Source: Myxococcales bacterium
GTDB lineage: Bacteria > Myxococcota_A > Polyangia > Nannocystales > Nannocystaceae
Direction: 5' to 3'
DNA: 64,000 bases
NCBI GenBank assembly: GCA_020633315.1
Contig: JACKDV010000001.1
Coordinates: 248,001 to 312,000, forward strand
The notes below the pieces were generated by a model. It had not been told where the DNA came from. It searched no databases and saw nothing but the letters and a program-made list of their open reading frames with translations. Below, piece after piece: positions 34,432-44,119 of the stretch. Within the stretch, counting starts at the first letter, position 1. Every line of letters starts with the position of its first letter. The position numbers were made by a program, and so were the translations under genes.

Positions 34432-35556
34432 ATGACGAGGACGACACGAGCGGGAGTCGCCGCGATGGGCATGACGCTGGCGACAGCGAGCGGATGTGCT
34501 CCTCCCTGCCACGACGACGGTTGGTTCCAGGGTGGGTGTCCCGATCCCTCTGAGGACACCGACAGCGCGGGCGAGGGCGGGAGCGGTGACGGTGCCGCCT
34601 CGGGTGCCGCGACGACCGGGGACGGCAGCGGGGACGCAGGAGCCTCCACGGCCGGCGACGGAGCGGACGACGACTCTGGGGGGCTCACCTGTCCCGGCGT
34701 CGACGCGACCTTCGTCTCCCCGACGCCCACCTTCCACTTCTTGATCGATCAGGGCACCGCGATGGCGTCGGAGCTCGACGGGGCCAGCCGCTGGGATTCC
34801 ACGGAGGCGGCCTTGCTCGATCCCGCGAGCGGGGTGGTCGCTCCACGGGACGCGACCACCCGCTTCGGGCTGATGCTCTTCCGAGGCCTACAGGCGGGGT
34901 GCCCCTCGATGGTCTCGACGCCAGCCCAGCTGGGAGCGGCGGGGTCGATGGGGATGCTGATGAGCATGGAGGCCCCCGCGGGCCACAGCCCGGTCGCGGA
35001 CGCGGTGACGGTGGCGGTGGCCGAGATCACGGCCGACGCCGCCGACGGACCGGTGACCCTGGTGCTCGTCACCGCGGGCGAGCCCTCGACCTGCGCGACG
35101 CCATCTCCCATCGGGGCCCAGCTCGAGGCCACCCGCCAGGCGGCGATCGGGGCGCTCACCACCGCCTACGAAGCAGGGATCCCTTCGGTGGTGCTGGCGG
35201 TGGGAGACGACCTGCCCGGCGAGTACCTGCAGGCCCTGGCCAACGCGGGGGCGGGGGTGCAGCCCGGCGATCCCGACGCGGAGGCCCTGGTCGCCCTCGA
35301 CGAGGCCACGCTGGTCGATGCGCTCGAGCAGGCCCTGAGCATCGAGCCCCACTGCGACTTCGAGCTCGACGCGCCCGTGCCCGCCGAGGCGGCGGTGGGC
35401 TGCGAGGTGCTCGTGGGGGGCATGCCCGTGCCCCCCTCGGACGCGGACGGCTGGAGCCTCGACGACCCACAGCTGCTCGTGCTCCACGGCAGCGCCTGCG
35501 AGGCGCTGGCGATCCCTCAGACCTCCGTCGAGCTCACCTGTGATTGCGATGTCTAG
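34432..35556 (+). CDS. Lipoprotein with vWA-like fold
   Basis: 374 residues from ATG 34432. The signal peptide ends at ATASGC (lipobox). A Gly/Ser/Asp/Thr linker of about 60 residues follows, then a vWA-like part starting FHFLIDQGTAMASELDG and ending in PVTLVLVTAGEPSTC and IPSVVLAVGDDLPGEYLQALANAG. The C-terminal region is cysteine-containing. Its stop overlaps the start of the OmpA gene, so the two are coupled. Confidence 0.72.
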   Translation: MTRTTRAGVAAMGMTLATASGCAPPCHDDGWFQGGCPDPSEDTDSAGEGGSGDGAASGAATTGDGSGDAGASTAGDGADDDSGGLTCPGVDATFVSPTPTFHFLIDQGTAMASELDGASRWDSTEAALLDPASGVVAPRDATTRFGLMLFRGLQAGCPSMVSTPAQLGAAGSMGMLMSMEAPAGHSPVADAVTVAVAEITADAADGPVTLVLVTAGEPSTCATPSPIGAQLEATRQAAIGALTTAYEAGIPSVVLAVGDDLPGEYLQALANAGAGVQPGDPDAEALVALDEATLVDALEQALSIEPHCDFELDAPVPAEAAVGCEVLVGGMPVPPSDADGWSLDDPQLLVLHGSACEALAIPQTSVELTCDCDV

Positions 35557-36769
35557 CGCCTCGATCTCCGCCTTGCTCACCCTCCTCGCCCTCGCCGAGC
35601 CCCCGCCATCGTCCCCTGCGCGGCAGGCCGAGCCCGAGGCCTCGCCGCGGCCCTGGATCGAGCGTCACCCCCCGCGCCGGGGCACGGTGGAGCTCGGGGC
35701 CTTCGGCGGGGCCTGGTTTCCCAGCCGTCGCCTGGAGCTCTTCGAGGCCGACGACTCCTTGAGCGGCTACGGCTACCAGCGCTTGAAGGTGGCCTCGCCC
35801 GAGGGGGGGCTGCGGGTGGGGGCCTACCCCCTGCGCTTCTTCGGCGTGGAGCTCGAGGGTGCGGTGATGCCCACGCGGATCCGCAGCTCCGACGTCCGGG
35901 CGACCGCCTGGGCCCTGCGCGGCAACGTGGTGGGCCAGCTCGGCCGGTGGAGCGTCACCCCGTTCGTGCTGGTCGGCGTGGGCGTGCTCGGGATGGCCAG
36001 CGTGGGGACGCCGGTCGGCCTGGGCCGGGACCAGGACTTCGATCTCCACTTCGGCGGGGGGGTCAAGGTCTTCGTCACCGATCGTCTCCAGCTCCGTCTC
36101 GATCTGCGCGACGTGATCACCAACCAGGCCGGGATCGGCGATGGGCTCACCCACAGCCCCGAGCTCCTGCTGGGCGCGAGCTGGGTGCTCGGCCGGCGTC
36201 GCCGCCCCGAGCCGAGCCCGCCGCCGGCCCCGGTGGCGGCGGTGGACGACGACCGCGACGACGACACGGTGCTCGAGCCCTCGGATCGCTGCCCCGACGA
36301 GCCAGAGACCTTCAACGACTACGAGGACGACGACGGCTGCCCCGACGAGGTCCCGCCCGAGCTCGACGAGGTGGTCGGGGTGATCGAAGGCATCTACTTC
36401 GACAACGACCAGGCCGTGATCCGGCCCGAGTCCCGCCCGGTGCTCGATCGCGCGGTGGAGGTGCTCCGTCTGCACTCGGGCGTGCGCGTGCGGATCGTGG
36501 GCCACACCTCGTCCTCCGGCGGGTACCTGCACAACATGGAGCTGTCCCGGCGGCGGGCGGCCGCGGTCGAGCGCTACCTCGTCGAGCACGGGATCGATGC
36601 CGCGCGCCTGAGCACGGACGGGGTCGGCCCCACCCAGCCGATCGACACCAACGAGACCGTGGAGGGGCGCGCCCGCAACCGGCGGATCGAGTTCCGGGTG
36701 GTGGGCGAGGTGAGCTCGGTCGCGGCGACCCATGGGGCCGGGCCGGTCGTGATCGACCCCGACGGCTGA
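35549..36769 (+). CDS. OmpA-family outer membrane protein
   Basis: 406 residues from ATG 35549 (GTG 35540 also possible); both overlap the previous gene's stop. A signal peptide, then a beta-barrel-like region (about 45-220), then a thrombospondin type 3-like acidic repeat (DRCPDEPETFNDYEDDDGCPDE), then a C-terminal OmpA peptidoglycan-binding domain (IYFDNDQAVIRPESRPVLD ... SRRRAAAVERYLVEHGI ... NRRIEFRVV). It should tie the outer membrane to peptidoglycan. A strong hairpin follows the stop. Confidence 0.88.
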   Translation: MSSASISALLTLLALAEPPPSSPARQAEPEASPRPWIERHPPRRGTVELGAFGGAWFPSRRLELFEADDSLSGYGYQRLKVASPEGGLRVGAYPLRFFGVELEGAVMPTRIRSSDVRATAWALRGNVVGQLGRWSVTPFVLVGVGVLGMASVGTPVGLGRDQDFDLHFGGGVKVFVTDRLQLRLDLRDVITNQAGIGDGLTHSPELLLGASWVLGRRRRPEPSPPPAPVAAVDDDRDDDTVLEPSDRCPDEPETFNDYEDDDGCPDEVPPELDEVVGVIEGIYFDNDQAVIRPESRPVLDRAVEVLRLHSGVRVRIVGHTSSSGGYLHNMELSRRRAAAVERYLVEHGIDAARLSTDGVGPTQPIDTNETVEGRARNRRIEFRVVGEVSSVAATHGAGPVVIDPDG

Positions 36770-36773
36770 GCGC

Positions 36774-36799
36774 GGGGGCGACGAGAGCTCGTCGCCCCC
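36774..36799. terminator. Hairpin after the OmpA gene
   Basis: GGGGGCGACGAG, a 2-nt AG spacer and CTCGTCGCCCCC, starting 4 bp after the stop codon. A perfect 12-bp stem, no T run. Confidence 0.75.
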
Positions 36800-36979
36800 G
36801 AGCCTGGCTCCGCTCGTCTGCGAGCTGGCGGCCATGTCGGGGGCCTCGAGACGCCGCAAACCCGGCAGGTGCGCAGGGCGGCTCCATCGAAGCGCTGCAT
36901 CGTGCCTCGCGCCGCCCCGCTCGGCCGCGCGCCTCGGGAGTTGAATTCCCAGCCCAGCCCGGGTCTGATTGCTCGGGGG

Positions 36980-38050
36980 ATGTCGACGATGGAGCGCACC
37001 GCGATCTTGGTTCTGTTGGCGAGCGGCCTGCTCGGGCTGGGGGGATGTGGCGGTGAGGGCGGGCGAGCCACCAGCGGAAGCGGCTCGGGCATCGCCAGCG
37101 CCAGCCTCGGTGATGGCACGGCCGACGGCAGCGGCAGCAGCACCGCCGGTGCGGACGGCCTCGACTCGCTCGACGACGGCGTCGACCTCACGGGAGCCGA
37201 CGACGGCATCGTTCCCGACGATGGCTGCAAGAAGGTCGACTTCTTGTTCGTGATCGACAACTCGGTCTCGATGGAGGGGGAGCAGGCCGCGCTGGTGGGA
37301 GCGTTCCCCGGCTTCATGGACACGATCCAGTCCACGCTGCCCGCCGACGCCGACTACCACATCATGGTGGTCGACACCGACGAGTGGGGCCGCTGCAACA
37401 CCGCCAACCCATGGATGGGCATGGACCCGGACTCCGACACCTGCAATGGGTACGTCGAGCAGACCGTGTTCGAGGAGTGCGATCGGACCCGGGGCGCGGG
37501 GGTGGTGCACCCGGCCGGGGCCTTTGCCAGCAACATGCTCTGCTCGATCCAGGGCGGTCGTCGCTACATCCAGGCGGGGGAGCCCGATCTGAGCGCCGCG
37601 TTCTCGTGCATGGCCCAGGTGGGCACGGCCGGGCACCCCTCCGAGCGCCCGATGGACTCGATGGTGGCTGCGCTGGCGCCCGGCATCAACGCGCCCGGGG
37701 GGTGCAACGACGGCTTCCTGCGCGACGATGCGCTGCTGGTGATCGCCTTCATGAGCGACGATCCCAACTACGAGGACACCAACGGACCCCAGCAGTGGTA
37801 CGACGCAGTGGTGCAGCACAAGCTCGGCGATCCCACCGCCGTGGTGGTGCTGGGCCTCACCCCCGCGTGGGAGGGCTGTGGATCGGGCGGTCCGCCCAAG
37901 GGCGAGCACTGGGCGGAATTCATCGGCATGTTCGGAGACCACGGGATCCACGGCAACGTCTGCGGCACCGCGCAGGACTACGTGGACTTCTTCCAGATGG
38001 CGGTCTCCACCATCGGTGACGCCTGCAACGAGTACGTGCCGCCGGGCTGA
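36980..38050 (+). CDS. Lipoprotein with vWA domain
   Basis: 356 residues from ATG 36980 (or 36989). The signal peptide MERTAILVLLASGLLGLGGC has a lipobox, followed by a Gly/Ser/Asp linker. The vWA domain starts KKVDFLFVIDNSVSMEGEQ with an intact DxSxS MIDAS, and includes LLVIAFMSDDPNYED. Paired cysteines (CNTANP, CNGYVEQ, ECDR) suggest extracellular disulfides. This is a common surface lipoprotein type in myxobacteria. It converges with the histidine kinase gene at 38075. Confidence 0.8.
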   Translation: MSTMERTAILVLLASGLLGLGGCGGEGGRATSGSGSGIASASLGDGTADGSGSSTAGADGLDSLDDGVDLTGADDGIVPDDGCKKVDFLFVIDNSVSMEGEQAALVGAFPGFMDTIQSTLPADADYHIMVVDTDEWGRCNTANPWMGMDPDSDTCNGYVEQTVFEECDRTRGAGVVHPAGAFASNMLCSIQGGRRYIQAGEPDLSAAFSCMAQVGTAGHPSERPMDSMVAALAPGINAPGGCNDGFLRDDALLVIAFMSDDPNYEDTNGPQQWYDAVVQHKLGDPTAVVVLGLTPAWEGCGSGGPPKGEHWAEFIGMFGDHGIHGNVCGTAQDYVDFFQMAVSTIGDACNEYVPPG

Positions 38051-38074
38051 TGGACGCGAGCACGGGGCTGGTGC

Positions 38075-40237
38075 CTACGGCTCGTCCTGCCGAATCCCCC
38101 CGGGCGCATGCGCCCGGATCGCACGCACGAGGTCCTGGCGCCGCATGGGCTTGGAGACGTAGCCGTCCATCCCCGCCTGCGCGCAGCGCTCTCGGTCGTC
38201 GGGCATCGCGTGGGCGGTCATCGCCACGATCGGAAGGTGGAGGTCGCCTCCGAGCTCGCGGCGCCGGATCTCCCGGGTGGTCTCGAAGCCATCCCGGCGC
38301 GGCATCTGGACGTCCATGAAGACCAGGTCGTAGCGGATCGTGTCGATGAGCTGGAGCGCCTCCTCGCCATCCCCCGCCACGTCGACCCGGCAGCCGAGGG
38401 CCACGAGCATCCCCCGGGCGACCCGCTGGTTGATCGAGTTGTCCTCGACGACCAGGATGCGCAGGTCGAGGCGTAGGTCGCTCTCGGGCTCGGGCGAGAC
38501 CCTCACGTCGATCCCGGCGGCGAAGAGGCGCCCTTCCTCCTGGGCCGAGCTCCAGGCCCTCACCAGGGCATCGAGCAGCTCGGAGCGGTGCACGGGCTTG
38601 GCGAGGTACGCCGAGTACCCCGCCTCCTGGACCTCTCGCGCGTCCTTGAGGTTGGCGCTCGAGCTGAGCAGGACGAGCACCGTGTCGGCGAGCTTGGGAT
38701 CGTCCTTGATCTGTCGGGCGAGCTGGAGACCGTCCATGCCGGGCATCTGGTGATCGCTGATCACGATGGGGAAGGGGAGCCCCTTGGCGCGGGCGTCCCG
38801 GAGCAGGGCCAGGGCCTCGTCCCCCGAGGCGCACTCGCTGGGGGCGAATCGCCAGCGAGTCAGCAGCTCTCGCAGCACCCAGCGGTTGACGGGGTGGTCG
38901 TCCACCACGAGCACGCGAGCCCCCAGCAGGCCATGCCCGAATCGAAGGTGTGGCTCGGCCGACGCGGGCCCGGCGGGCGTCAGCGGGAGCGTGAACCAGA
39001 AGGTGGAGCCCTCGTCCACCGCGCTCCGCAGCCCGAGCTGTCCCCCCATCAAGGTCACGAGGTCCCGGACGATGGCGAGGCCGAGGCCCGTCCCGGCGTG
39101 GGCGCGGGTGTTCGTGTCGTCGACCTGCTGGAACTCCTCGAAGATCGACTCGTGCTCCTGCTGCGGGATCCCGATCCCCGTGTCCTCGACGGAGAAGCGG
39201 TAGCGGCCCTCGTCGCCGTGGGGCTGGTGCTCGACGGTCACCAGCACGTGCCCGCGCGGGGTGAACTTCACCGCGTTGCTGATCAGGTTGAGGAGGATCT
39301 GGCGGACCCGTCCGGGATCGCCCGTGACCCGGGAGGGCGTACGCGGAGCGTAGCGGCAGACGAGCTCGAGCTCCTTGTCCTGGGCCGAGATGGCTACTTG
39401 GTCGAGCACGTCCTCCACCAGGGTGCGCAGATCGAAGGGCGTGGCCTCCAGCACCATGTGGCCCGCCTCGAGCTTCGAGAAGTCGAGGATGTCGTTGAGC
39501 AGGTCGAGCAGGGCCGTGCCGGACTGATGGGCCGTGCGCGCGAAGGCCCGCTGCTCCTTGGGGAGGGGACCGTCGAGGAGCAGCCCGAGCATGCCGAGCA
39601 CCCCGTTGAGCGGGGTTCGGATCTCGTGGCTCATGTTGGCGAGGAAGCGGCTCTTGGCCACCGCGCCGGCCTCGGCCTCGTCGCGTGCGCCCATCAGCTC
39701 CTGGGTGGTGCGCCTTCGCTGGGAATCGAAGGCGTGGGCGACCCCGGTCAGGCCCATCGAGGTGACGGCGCTCGAGAGGAGCAGCGCCTGGTCCGACGAG
39801 CCGACGTGCTTCCAGCTCGCGCCGAGCAGGAGCGCGGTGCTCAGGCCGGACCACAGCAATCCGGCCCGGCCTCCGGCCAGCCACACGACGGCCACGGGGG
39901 TGGCCAGCAGCGCCATGCACGAGCTCGGGTGCAGCTGCGGCTCCACGATGAGCTCGGCGATGGTCACGGCGTAGAGCACCGCCGCCAGGCCGTGGCCGAT
40001 CACCTCCACCGGCAGACCATTGCGGCAGCCCACGAGCAGGAGCACGAAGGCGACGGAGGCGAGGGCGTGCTTGGGCACGTAGCCGGGGTGCTGCACCGTC
40101 AGCAGCCCGTAGATCGCCGCGGCGGAGATGAACACCACACCGAGCAGGAGGATCCAGACCGCAGAGCGGAGCTTCCCCAGCTGCTCGGCGGGTACCGAAG
40201 GGTCGTGGGGGACGAAGGCGTCCGTGAGTCGACCCAT
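38075..40237 (-). CDS. Hybrid sensor histidine kinase with two receiver domains
   Basis: 720 residues from ATG 40237. Five or six hydrophobic helices at about 24-165 form a membrane sensor. HisKA has H204 in NMSHEIRTPLNG, HATPase motifs are NLISNAVKFT, VEDTGIGIP and GTGLGLAIV. Two receiver domains follow, with phosphoacceptor aspartates in IVISDHQMPGMDG and LVFMDVQMPRRDG. No output domain or adjacent regulator is present, so the phosphate must move to a separate Hpt or regulator. A 283-bp gap upstream shows nothing recognisable. Confidence 0.9.
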   Translation of the reverse strand: MGRLTDAFVPHDPSVPAEQLGKLRSAVWILLLGVVFISAAAIYGLLTVQHPGYVPKHALASVAFVLLLVGCRNGLPVEVIGHGLAAVLYAVTIAELIVEPQLHPSSCMALLATPVAVVWLAGGRAGLLWSGLSTALLLGASWKHVGSSDQALLLSSAVTSMGLTGVAHAFDSQRRRTTQELMGARDEAEAGAVAKSRFLANMSHEIRTPLNGVLGMLGLLLDGPLPKEQRAFARTAHQSGTALLDLLNDILDFSKLEAGHMVLEATPFDLRTLVEDVLDQVAISAQDKELELVCRYAPRTPSRVTGDPGRVRQILLNLISNAVKFTPRGHVLVTVEHQPHGDEGRYRFSVEDTGIGIPQQEHESIFEEFQQVDDTNTRAHAGTGLGLAIVRDLVTLMGGQLGLRSAVDEGSTFWFTLPLTPAGPASAEPHLRFGHGLLGARVLVVDDHPVNRWVLRELLTRWRFAPSECASGDEALALLRDARAKGLPFPIVISDHQMPGMDGLQLARQIKDDPKLADTVLVLLSSSANLKDAREVQEAGYSAYLAKPVHRSELLDALVRAWSSAQEEGRLFAAGIDVRVSPEPESDLRLDLRILVVEDNSINQRVARGMLVALGCRVDVAGDGEEALQLIDTIRYDLVFMDVQMPRRDGFETTREIRRRELGGDLHLPIVAMTAHAMPDDRERCAQAGMDGYVSKPMRRQDLVRAIRAHAPGGIRQDEP

Positions 40238-40520
40238 CCCATGAAGACACCGCATGCGAAGACCGTGTGGATCCATGGCGAGGACCGATCGTCGTTGCGA
40301 TGCATGTACAACGAGCGCTGTGCTGCGACAACGTCCTCGACGCGGACGAGCCGAGTCCGAGTCTGCCCCGCGAGCGACCCGGCGAGGCGGAACGCCTCGT
40401 CGCCGGCTCGCTCGAGGCCGGCGCGGGGCGCAAGTGGTGCACGCGCGTGGTGTCGCCGCGGGCTCCGATGGATCGCGACGCGATCCCGCGTGCCCGATTT
40501 TCACGAGGCGCAGCCTCGGC

Positions 40521-41129
40521 TCACTGCATGAAGATCACCAGCTCGATGGAATCGTCGGCGGCGTTGCCATCGCCGTCGGTGGCGGTGAGCGTGATCGTGT
40601 GCGGCCCGAGCACCGTCAGCATGGCATCCACGTTGGTCCCGGTCCCCAGCTCGCCCTCGAGGTCGTCGGTCCACACCAGCGCGGGCCCCACGAGCGTGCC
40701 GTCCTCGGGATCCTCGGCCTCGCCCACGAATGGAATGACGACCCCGGCCGGCCGCTGCGTGCCGTCGCCAGGGTTGATGATCTGCACCACGGGCGGGAGG
40801 TCGGTGGGCCCGGTGGTCCCGCTGCCGTTGGGGTCCGCGGTCGAGCCCTCGCCGCCCGCTCCGGTGCCGAGGGTCGAGCTGGCATCGCCGCCGTCGGCCG
40901 AGCCCCCTCCCGGGCCGTTGGAGGTGCCCATGGTCGAGGTCGCGGCGGTCCCCCCGGGGTTGCAGTCTCCCGTGGCGCACTCACACCCCGCCGTTCCGCT
41001 GGCCTCGCACGCCGTGGTCTCGCCGTCGCTCGCGGTGCCGCCGTCGTCACCACAGGCTCCGGCTGCGAGCGCGAGCACCATGGCGCGCACGACCGCGCCG
41101 AATCCCCGAGTCCCCATCCTCGCCCCCAT
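40521..41129 (-). CDS. Lipoprotein with one Ig/PKD-like domain
   Basis: About 202 residues. A signal peptide with lipobox (VLALAAGAC), a long Gly/Ser/Thr/Asp linker, then one beta-sandwich domain (VVQIINPGDGTQRPAGVVIPFVGEAEDPEDG ... HTITLTATDGDGNAADDSIEL) of the PKD/cadherin-like type. The exact start among ATGs at 41141, 41129 and 41117 is uncertain. Probably a cell-surface structural protein. Confidence 0.68.
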   Translation of the reverse strand: MGARMGTRGFGAVVRAMVLALAAGACGDDGGTASDGETTACEASGTAGCECATGDCNPGGTAATSTMGTSNGPGGGSADGGDASSTLGTGAGGEGSTADPNGSGTTGPTDLPPVVQIINPGDGTQRPAGVVIPFVGEAEDPEDGTLVGPALVWTDDLEGELGTGTNVDAMLTVLGPHTITLTATDGDGNAADDSIELVIFMQ

Positions 41130-41213
41130 GGTGGGGAGCATGCCCGGTCGCAGCCCCGAACGCGAAGGGCTCGGCGCTCGAAACCTTGGCCCGCTCCCGT
41201 TGTCCTACCCCCC

Positions 41214-43040
41214 ATGCCGCGGCCCGCCCCGCTCCTCGCCCTCCTGCTGGCCGCCTGCGCCCCCCGCACGACTCCGCCCACGCCCCCCGCCGAGCCCGTC
41301 CCGGCGCAATCCCACGCCCCGGCCCCCACGCCTCCCACCACCGAGGCCGCCGCTCCCGATCCGCTCGCCCAGGCCATCGCCATCATCGATGCCCTCGCGC
41401 CCCGAAGCCGCTACCTGAGCGACCAGCAGGAGCGCCAGCTGCGGGAGGAGGGGCTCGATGCTCCCCTGGCCACCGTGGCCCTCGCGGAGCTGCTCCGCCG
41501 CTGCCCCTCGGAGCTGGAGTCCCGCTGTGGCGACCATGCCTCCGAGATCCACGTCTCCATCATGCTCGACCTGCTGCGAGACCACGGCTCCCCCGAGGCG
41601 CTGCCGGTGGTGCTGCAGCTCGATGCCCGTGGCTACTTCGCCTGGACCACCGCCGAGTCGATCCTCGCCCGTGAGATGGACGCGGCCGCCACCCCCTGCA
41701 CGCCACCCGACGACGACGAGGTCGCGAGCGCCCGGGCCTCGCTGGCGGGCTTCCGGGTGATCGATCGCGAGGGCAAGCGCCTGGTCGCGCGCCCGCCCAC
41801 CGCGGCGGAGCTCGACGACCTGGCCTACCTCTACGCGGCGGTCTCCGAGTCGGCCCCGGCCGTGGGCGAGCAGTCTGCCCACGCGGTGCCCAGCCGCGAC
41901 ATCGATCCGAGCGATGCGGGCCGGCGCCACGAGCAGCTCGAGCGCCTGAGCGATGCGTTCCAGCAGGGCGACCTGATCGAGGCCCGCGCGTCGGCGGTGG
42001 CCTACCTGGGCTCGCTGGGCTACCCGGGGCCCATCGACGCCACCCGCGAGGCCGACCAGACCTGGGGCGGCGCCCGCTTCTCGTACGTGATGCGCGACCT
42101 GGCCCTGGTCAGCGAGGTGGTGGGCGAGCTGACGACGGCCTCGGATCTCTACCTGCACGCCAACCCGGGCGGCGGCATGTGTGGCACGAGCACGGACTAC
42201 CGCCGCGGCAAGCAGCTGCGCGGCTTCATCCGCACCCAGGAGCGCCTGGGGCAGTGCCGCACCGTGGTGGCGCACCGCCTGCTCGACTGGGACGACGACT
42301 ACGATCCCCACGATCCCGAGCCCGAGACCACGGGCGTGGGCTATGGCCCGGGGCGACTGGCTCGCGACGGCTGGGACGTGCCCCGCATCTACCGGGGCGC
42401 GCTGCTCACCCGCAACCGCGGCGAAGAGGAGGCGCTGCGCCGAGCCCTGCGCGACGACGAGGCGGCGCTCGAGCGCCTGGCCGCCCGGGGCCCCGAGCAC
42501 TGGGAGCATCGCGTGCGCGCGGCCGAGGGCCTGGCCGACGTGGCGGGGCGCGAGGCGATGGACGAGCTCGCGGGGCTGCTGGCCACGGCCGACGACGGGC
42601 TGCGCGAGCGCACGCTCGAGGCGATCGGCGACGCGGCCCAGCGCCACCAGGCCGGGCCCTGCGACGACACGAGCTCGTGGTGGGGCACCATGAGCGGCTC
42701 GAACGTGTGGAGCCGCCCCGTCAGCAACTTCTCTCGCAGCTGCAAGAGCCAGCTCTCCGACGCCGAGGCGGCCGCGCTCGCGGATCGGATCCTGCCCCTG
42801 ACGCGGGCGGGGGCGATCGACGTGCGCGCCCAGGCCATGGTGACGGTGGGCAAGCTCGCGGTACCCTCTCACGAGCCGAGGGTGACGCGATGGAAGGGTC
42901 GGGCCGCGGCCGCGGTGCGCAAGGCGTGCGAGGGGCTCGAGGAGTGGTCGCAGACCTGCCAGGACGCCCAGACGATCGGCTACGCCGCCGACGAGGCGTG
43001 GGACAGCTGGGCGCGCGCCAACGGGCGCGACGAGGGCTGA
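41214..43040 (+). CDS. Lipoprotein with HEAT-like repeats
   Basis: 608 residues. The signal peptide MPRPAPLLALLLAAC is very short and ends in a lipobox, followed by a Pro-rich linker. The rest is helical; the second half (for example RVRAAEGLADVAGREAMDELAGLL ... LRERTLEAIGDAAQ ... DVRAQAMVTVGKLAV) follows HEAT-repeat spacing. I recognise no enzyme motif. Probably a periplasmic scaffold. Confidence 0.68.
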   Translation: MPRPAPLLALLLAACAPRTTPPTPPAEPVPAQSHAPAPTPPTTEAAAPDPLAQAIAIIDALAPRSRYLSDQQERQLREEGLDAPLATVALAELLRRCPSELESRCGDHASEIHVSIMLDLLRDHGSPEALPVVLQLDARGYFAWTTAESILAREMDAAATPCTPPDDDEVASARASLAGFRVIDREGKRLVARPPTAAELDDLAYLYAAVSESAPAVGEQSAHAVPSRDIDPSDAGRRHEQLERLSDAFQQGDLIEARASAVAYLGSLGYPGPIDATREADQTWGGARFSYVMRDLALVSEVVGELTTASDLYLHANPGGGMCGTSTDYRRGKQLRGFIRTQERLGQCRTVVAHRLLDWDDDYDPHDPEPETTGVGYGPGRLARDGWDVPRIYRGALLTRNRGEEEALRRALRDDEAALERLAARGPEHWEHRVRAAEGLADVAGREAMDELAGLLATADDGLRERTLEAIGDAAQRHQAGPCDDTSSWWGTMSGSNVWSRPVSNFSRSCKSQLSDAEAAALADRILPLTRAGAIDVRAQAMVTVGKLAVPSHEPRVTRWKGRAAAAVRKACEGLEEWSQTCQDAQTIGYAADEAWDSWARANGRDEG

Positions 43041-43064
43041 CTCCTCGCCCCGGGCGGTAGCTGC

Positions 43065-43070
43065 TACGCT
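43065..43070 (+). promoter_or_regulatory. Extended -10 element TGC-TACGCT
   Basis: TACGCT preceded by TGC, ending 8 nt before the GTG start at 43079. This places the transcript start at or next to the start codon. Confidence 0.5.
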
Positions 43071-43078
43071 GTGGCCGC

Positions 43079-44107
43079 GTGGCCTTCGCCGGCTCCAAGC
43101 TCGATCGCCTGATCGGGGCAGCGATGCTCGACGAGGAGGATCCGACCGCCCTGGGGCTGTGTCGGATCGCGGTGGTCACGGTGATGACGGCCAGCCTGCT
43201 CACCCACGTGGGCGCGGTGGCGGACTACTTCTCGAGCCATGCGCTCATCAACGGAGAGGCGGCGCGCGAGGCCTTCCACTCCCGCTGGTCGCTGTTCTTC
43301 GTGGTCGACGGCCCGTGGGCGGTGCGGGCGATCTTCGGCGTGGGCGTGGTCGCCCACCTGATGTGGCTGGTGGGGCTGTACACCCGGATCTCGTCGATCG
43401 TGGCGTGGGTGGTGTGGATCAGCATGGTGGGGCGCCACCCCACGCTCTATGCGCTGCCCGACCAGCTCCACACCGCGCTGGCCACGGTGATGATGCTGCT
43501 GCCAGCCGGCCGCGGCCTGAGCCTGGATGCACGCTGGCGCGGCAAGGGGCGCCCGGTGCCGATCTGGTGTCGGCGCATGATCCAGCTCCAGATCGCGGTG
43601 GTGTACGTGGCCACCGGGGCGCTCAAGTCCGGGTCCACCTGGCGCGGGGAAGGGACCGCCCTCTACTACACGCTGCTCAACCCCTACAACCGACACTTCA
43701 CCATCGACCACGTCCTGGCCACGCTGCAGCCCTGGGTGCTGCGGCCGGCCACCTGGGCCGCGCTGGTCTGGGAGGTGGGCTTCGGCGGCTTCGTGCTGCT
43801 GCACTGGCTGCGCGAGATGCTGGGCCGTCCTCGCCGCATGCCCGATCTACGCAAGCCCTTCCTGGGCTTCGGGATCGCGATGCACCTGTCGATCCAGCTG
43901 CTGCTCTACGTGGCGTGGTTCACCCCGCTGATGATCACCTCGTATGCCTCGTTCCTCACCCCCGCCGAGGTGAAGCGAGTGGGGGCGAGGATCCAGCGCT
44001 GGCGAGGCAGGGCAGCGAGGACCGAGGAGACGGAGGCCACCGACGCCGACGAGGTCGAGGCCGAGGCCGAGGCAGGCGGCGCGGACCAGCCCGCCTCCCG
44101 CGAGTGA
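43079..44107 (+). CDS. HTTM-domain integral membrane protein
   Basis: 342 residues from GTG 43079. Several transmembrane helices (VVTVMTASLLTHVGAVADY; AIFGVGVVAHLMWLVGLY; SSIVAWVVWISMVG; HLSIQLLLYVAWFTPLMITSY) with the HTTM-family pattern (RIAVV at the first helix, NP(Y)NRHF, GALKSGSTWRGEGTALYYTL). HTTM proteins are related to vitamin K-dependent gamma-carboxylase but usually lack a defined role in bacteria. The Glu/Ala-rich tail is cytoplasmic. Confidence 0.8.
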   Translation: MAFAGSKLDRLIGAAMLDEEDPTALGLCRIAVVTVMTASLLTHVGAVADYFSSHALINGEAAREAFHSRWSLFFVVDGPWAVRAIFGVGVVAHLMWLVGLYTRISSIVAWVVWISMVGRHPTLYALPDQLHTALATVMMLLPAGRGLSLDARWRGKGRPVPIWCRRMIQLQIAVVYVATGALKSGSTWRGEGTALYYTLLNPYNRHFTIDHVLATLQPWVLRPATWAALVWEVGFGGFVLLHWLREMLGRPRRMPDLRKPFLGFGIAMHLSIQLLLYVAWFTPLMITSYASFLTPAEVKRVGARIQRWRGRAARTEETEATDADEVEAEAEAGGADQPASRE

Positions 44108-44119
44108 GCCCGAGCCCGA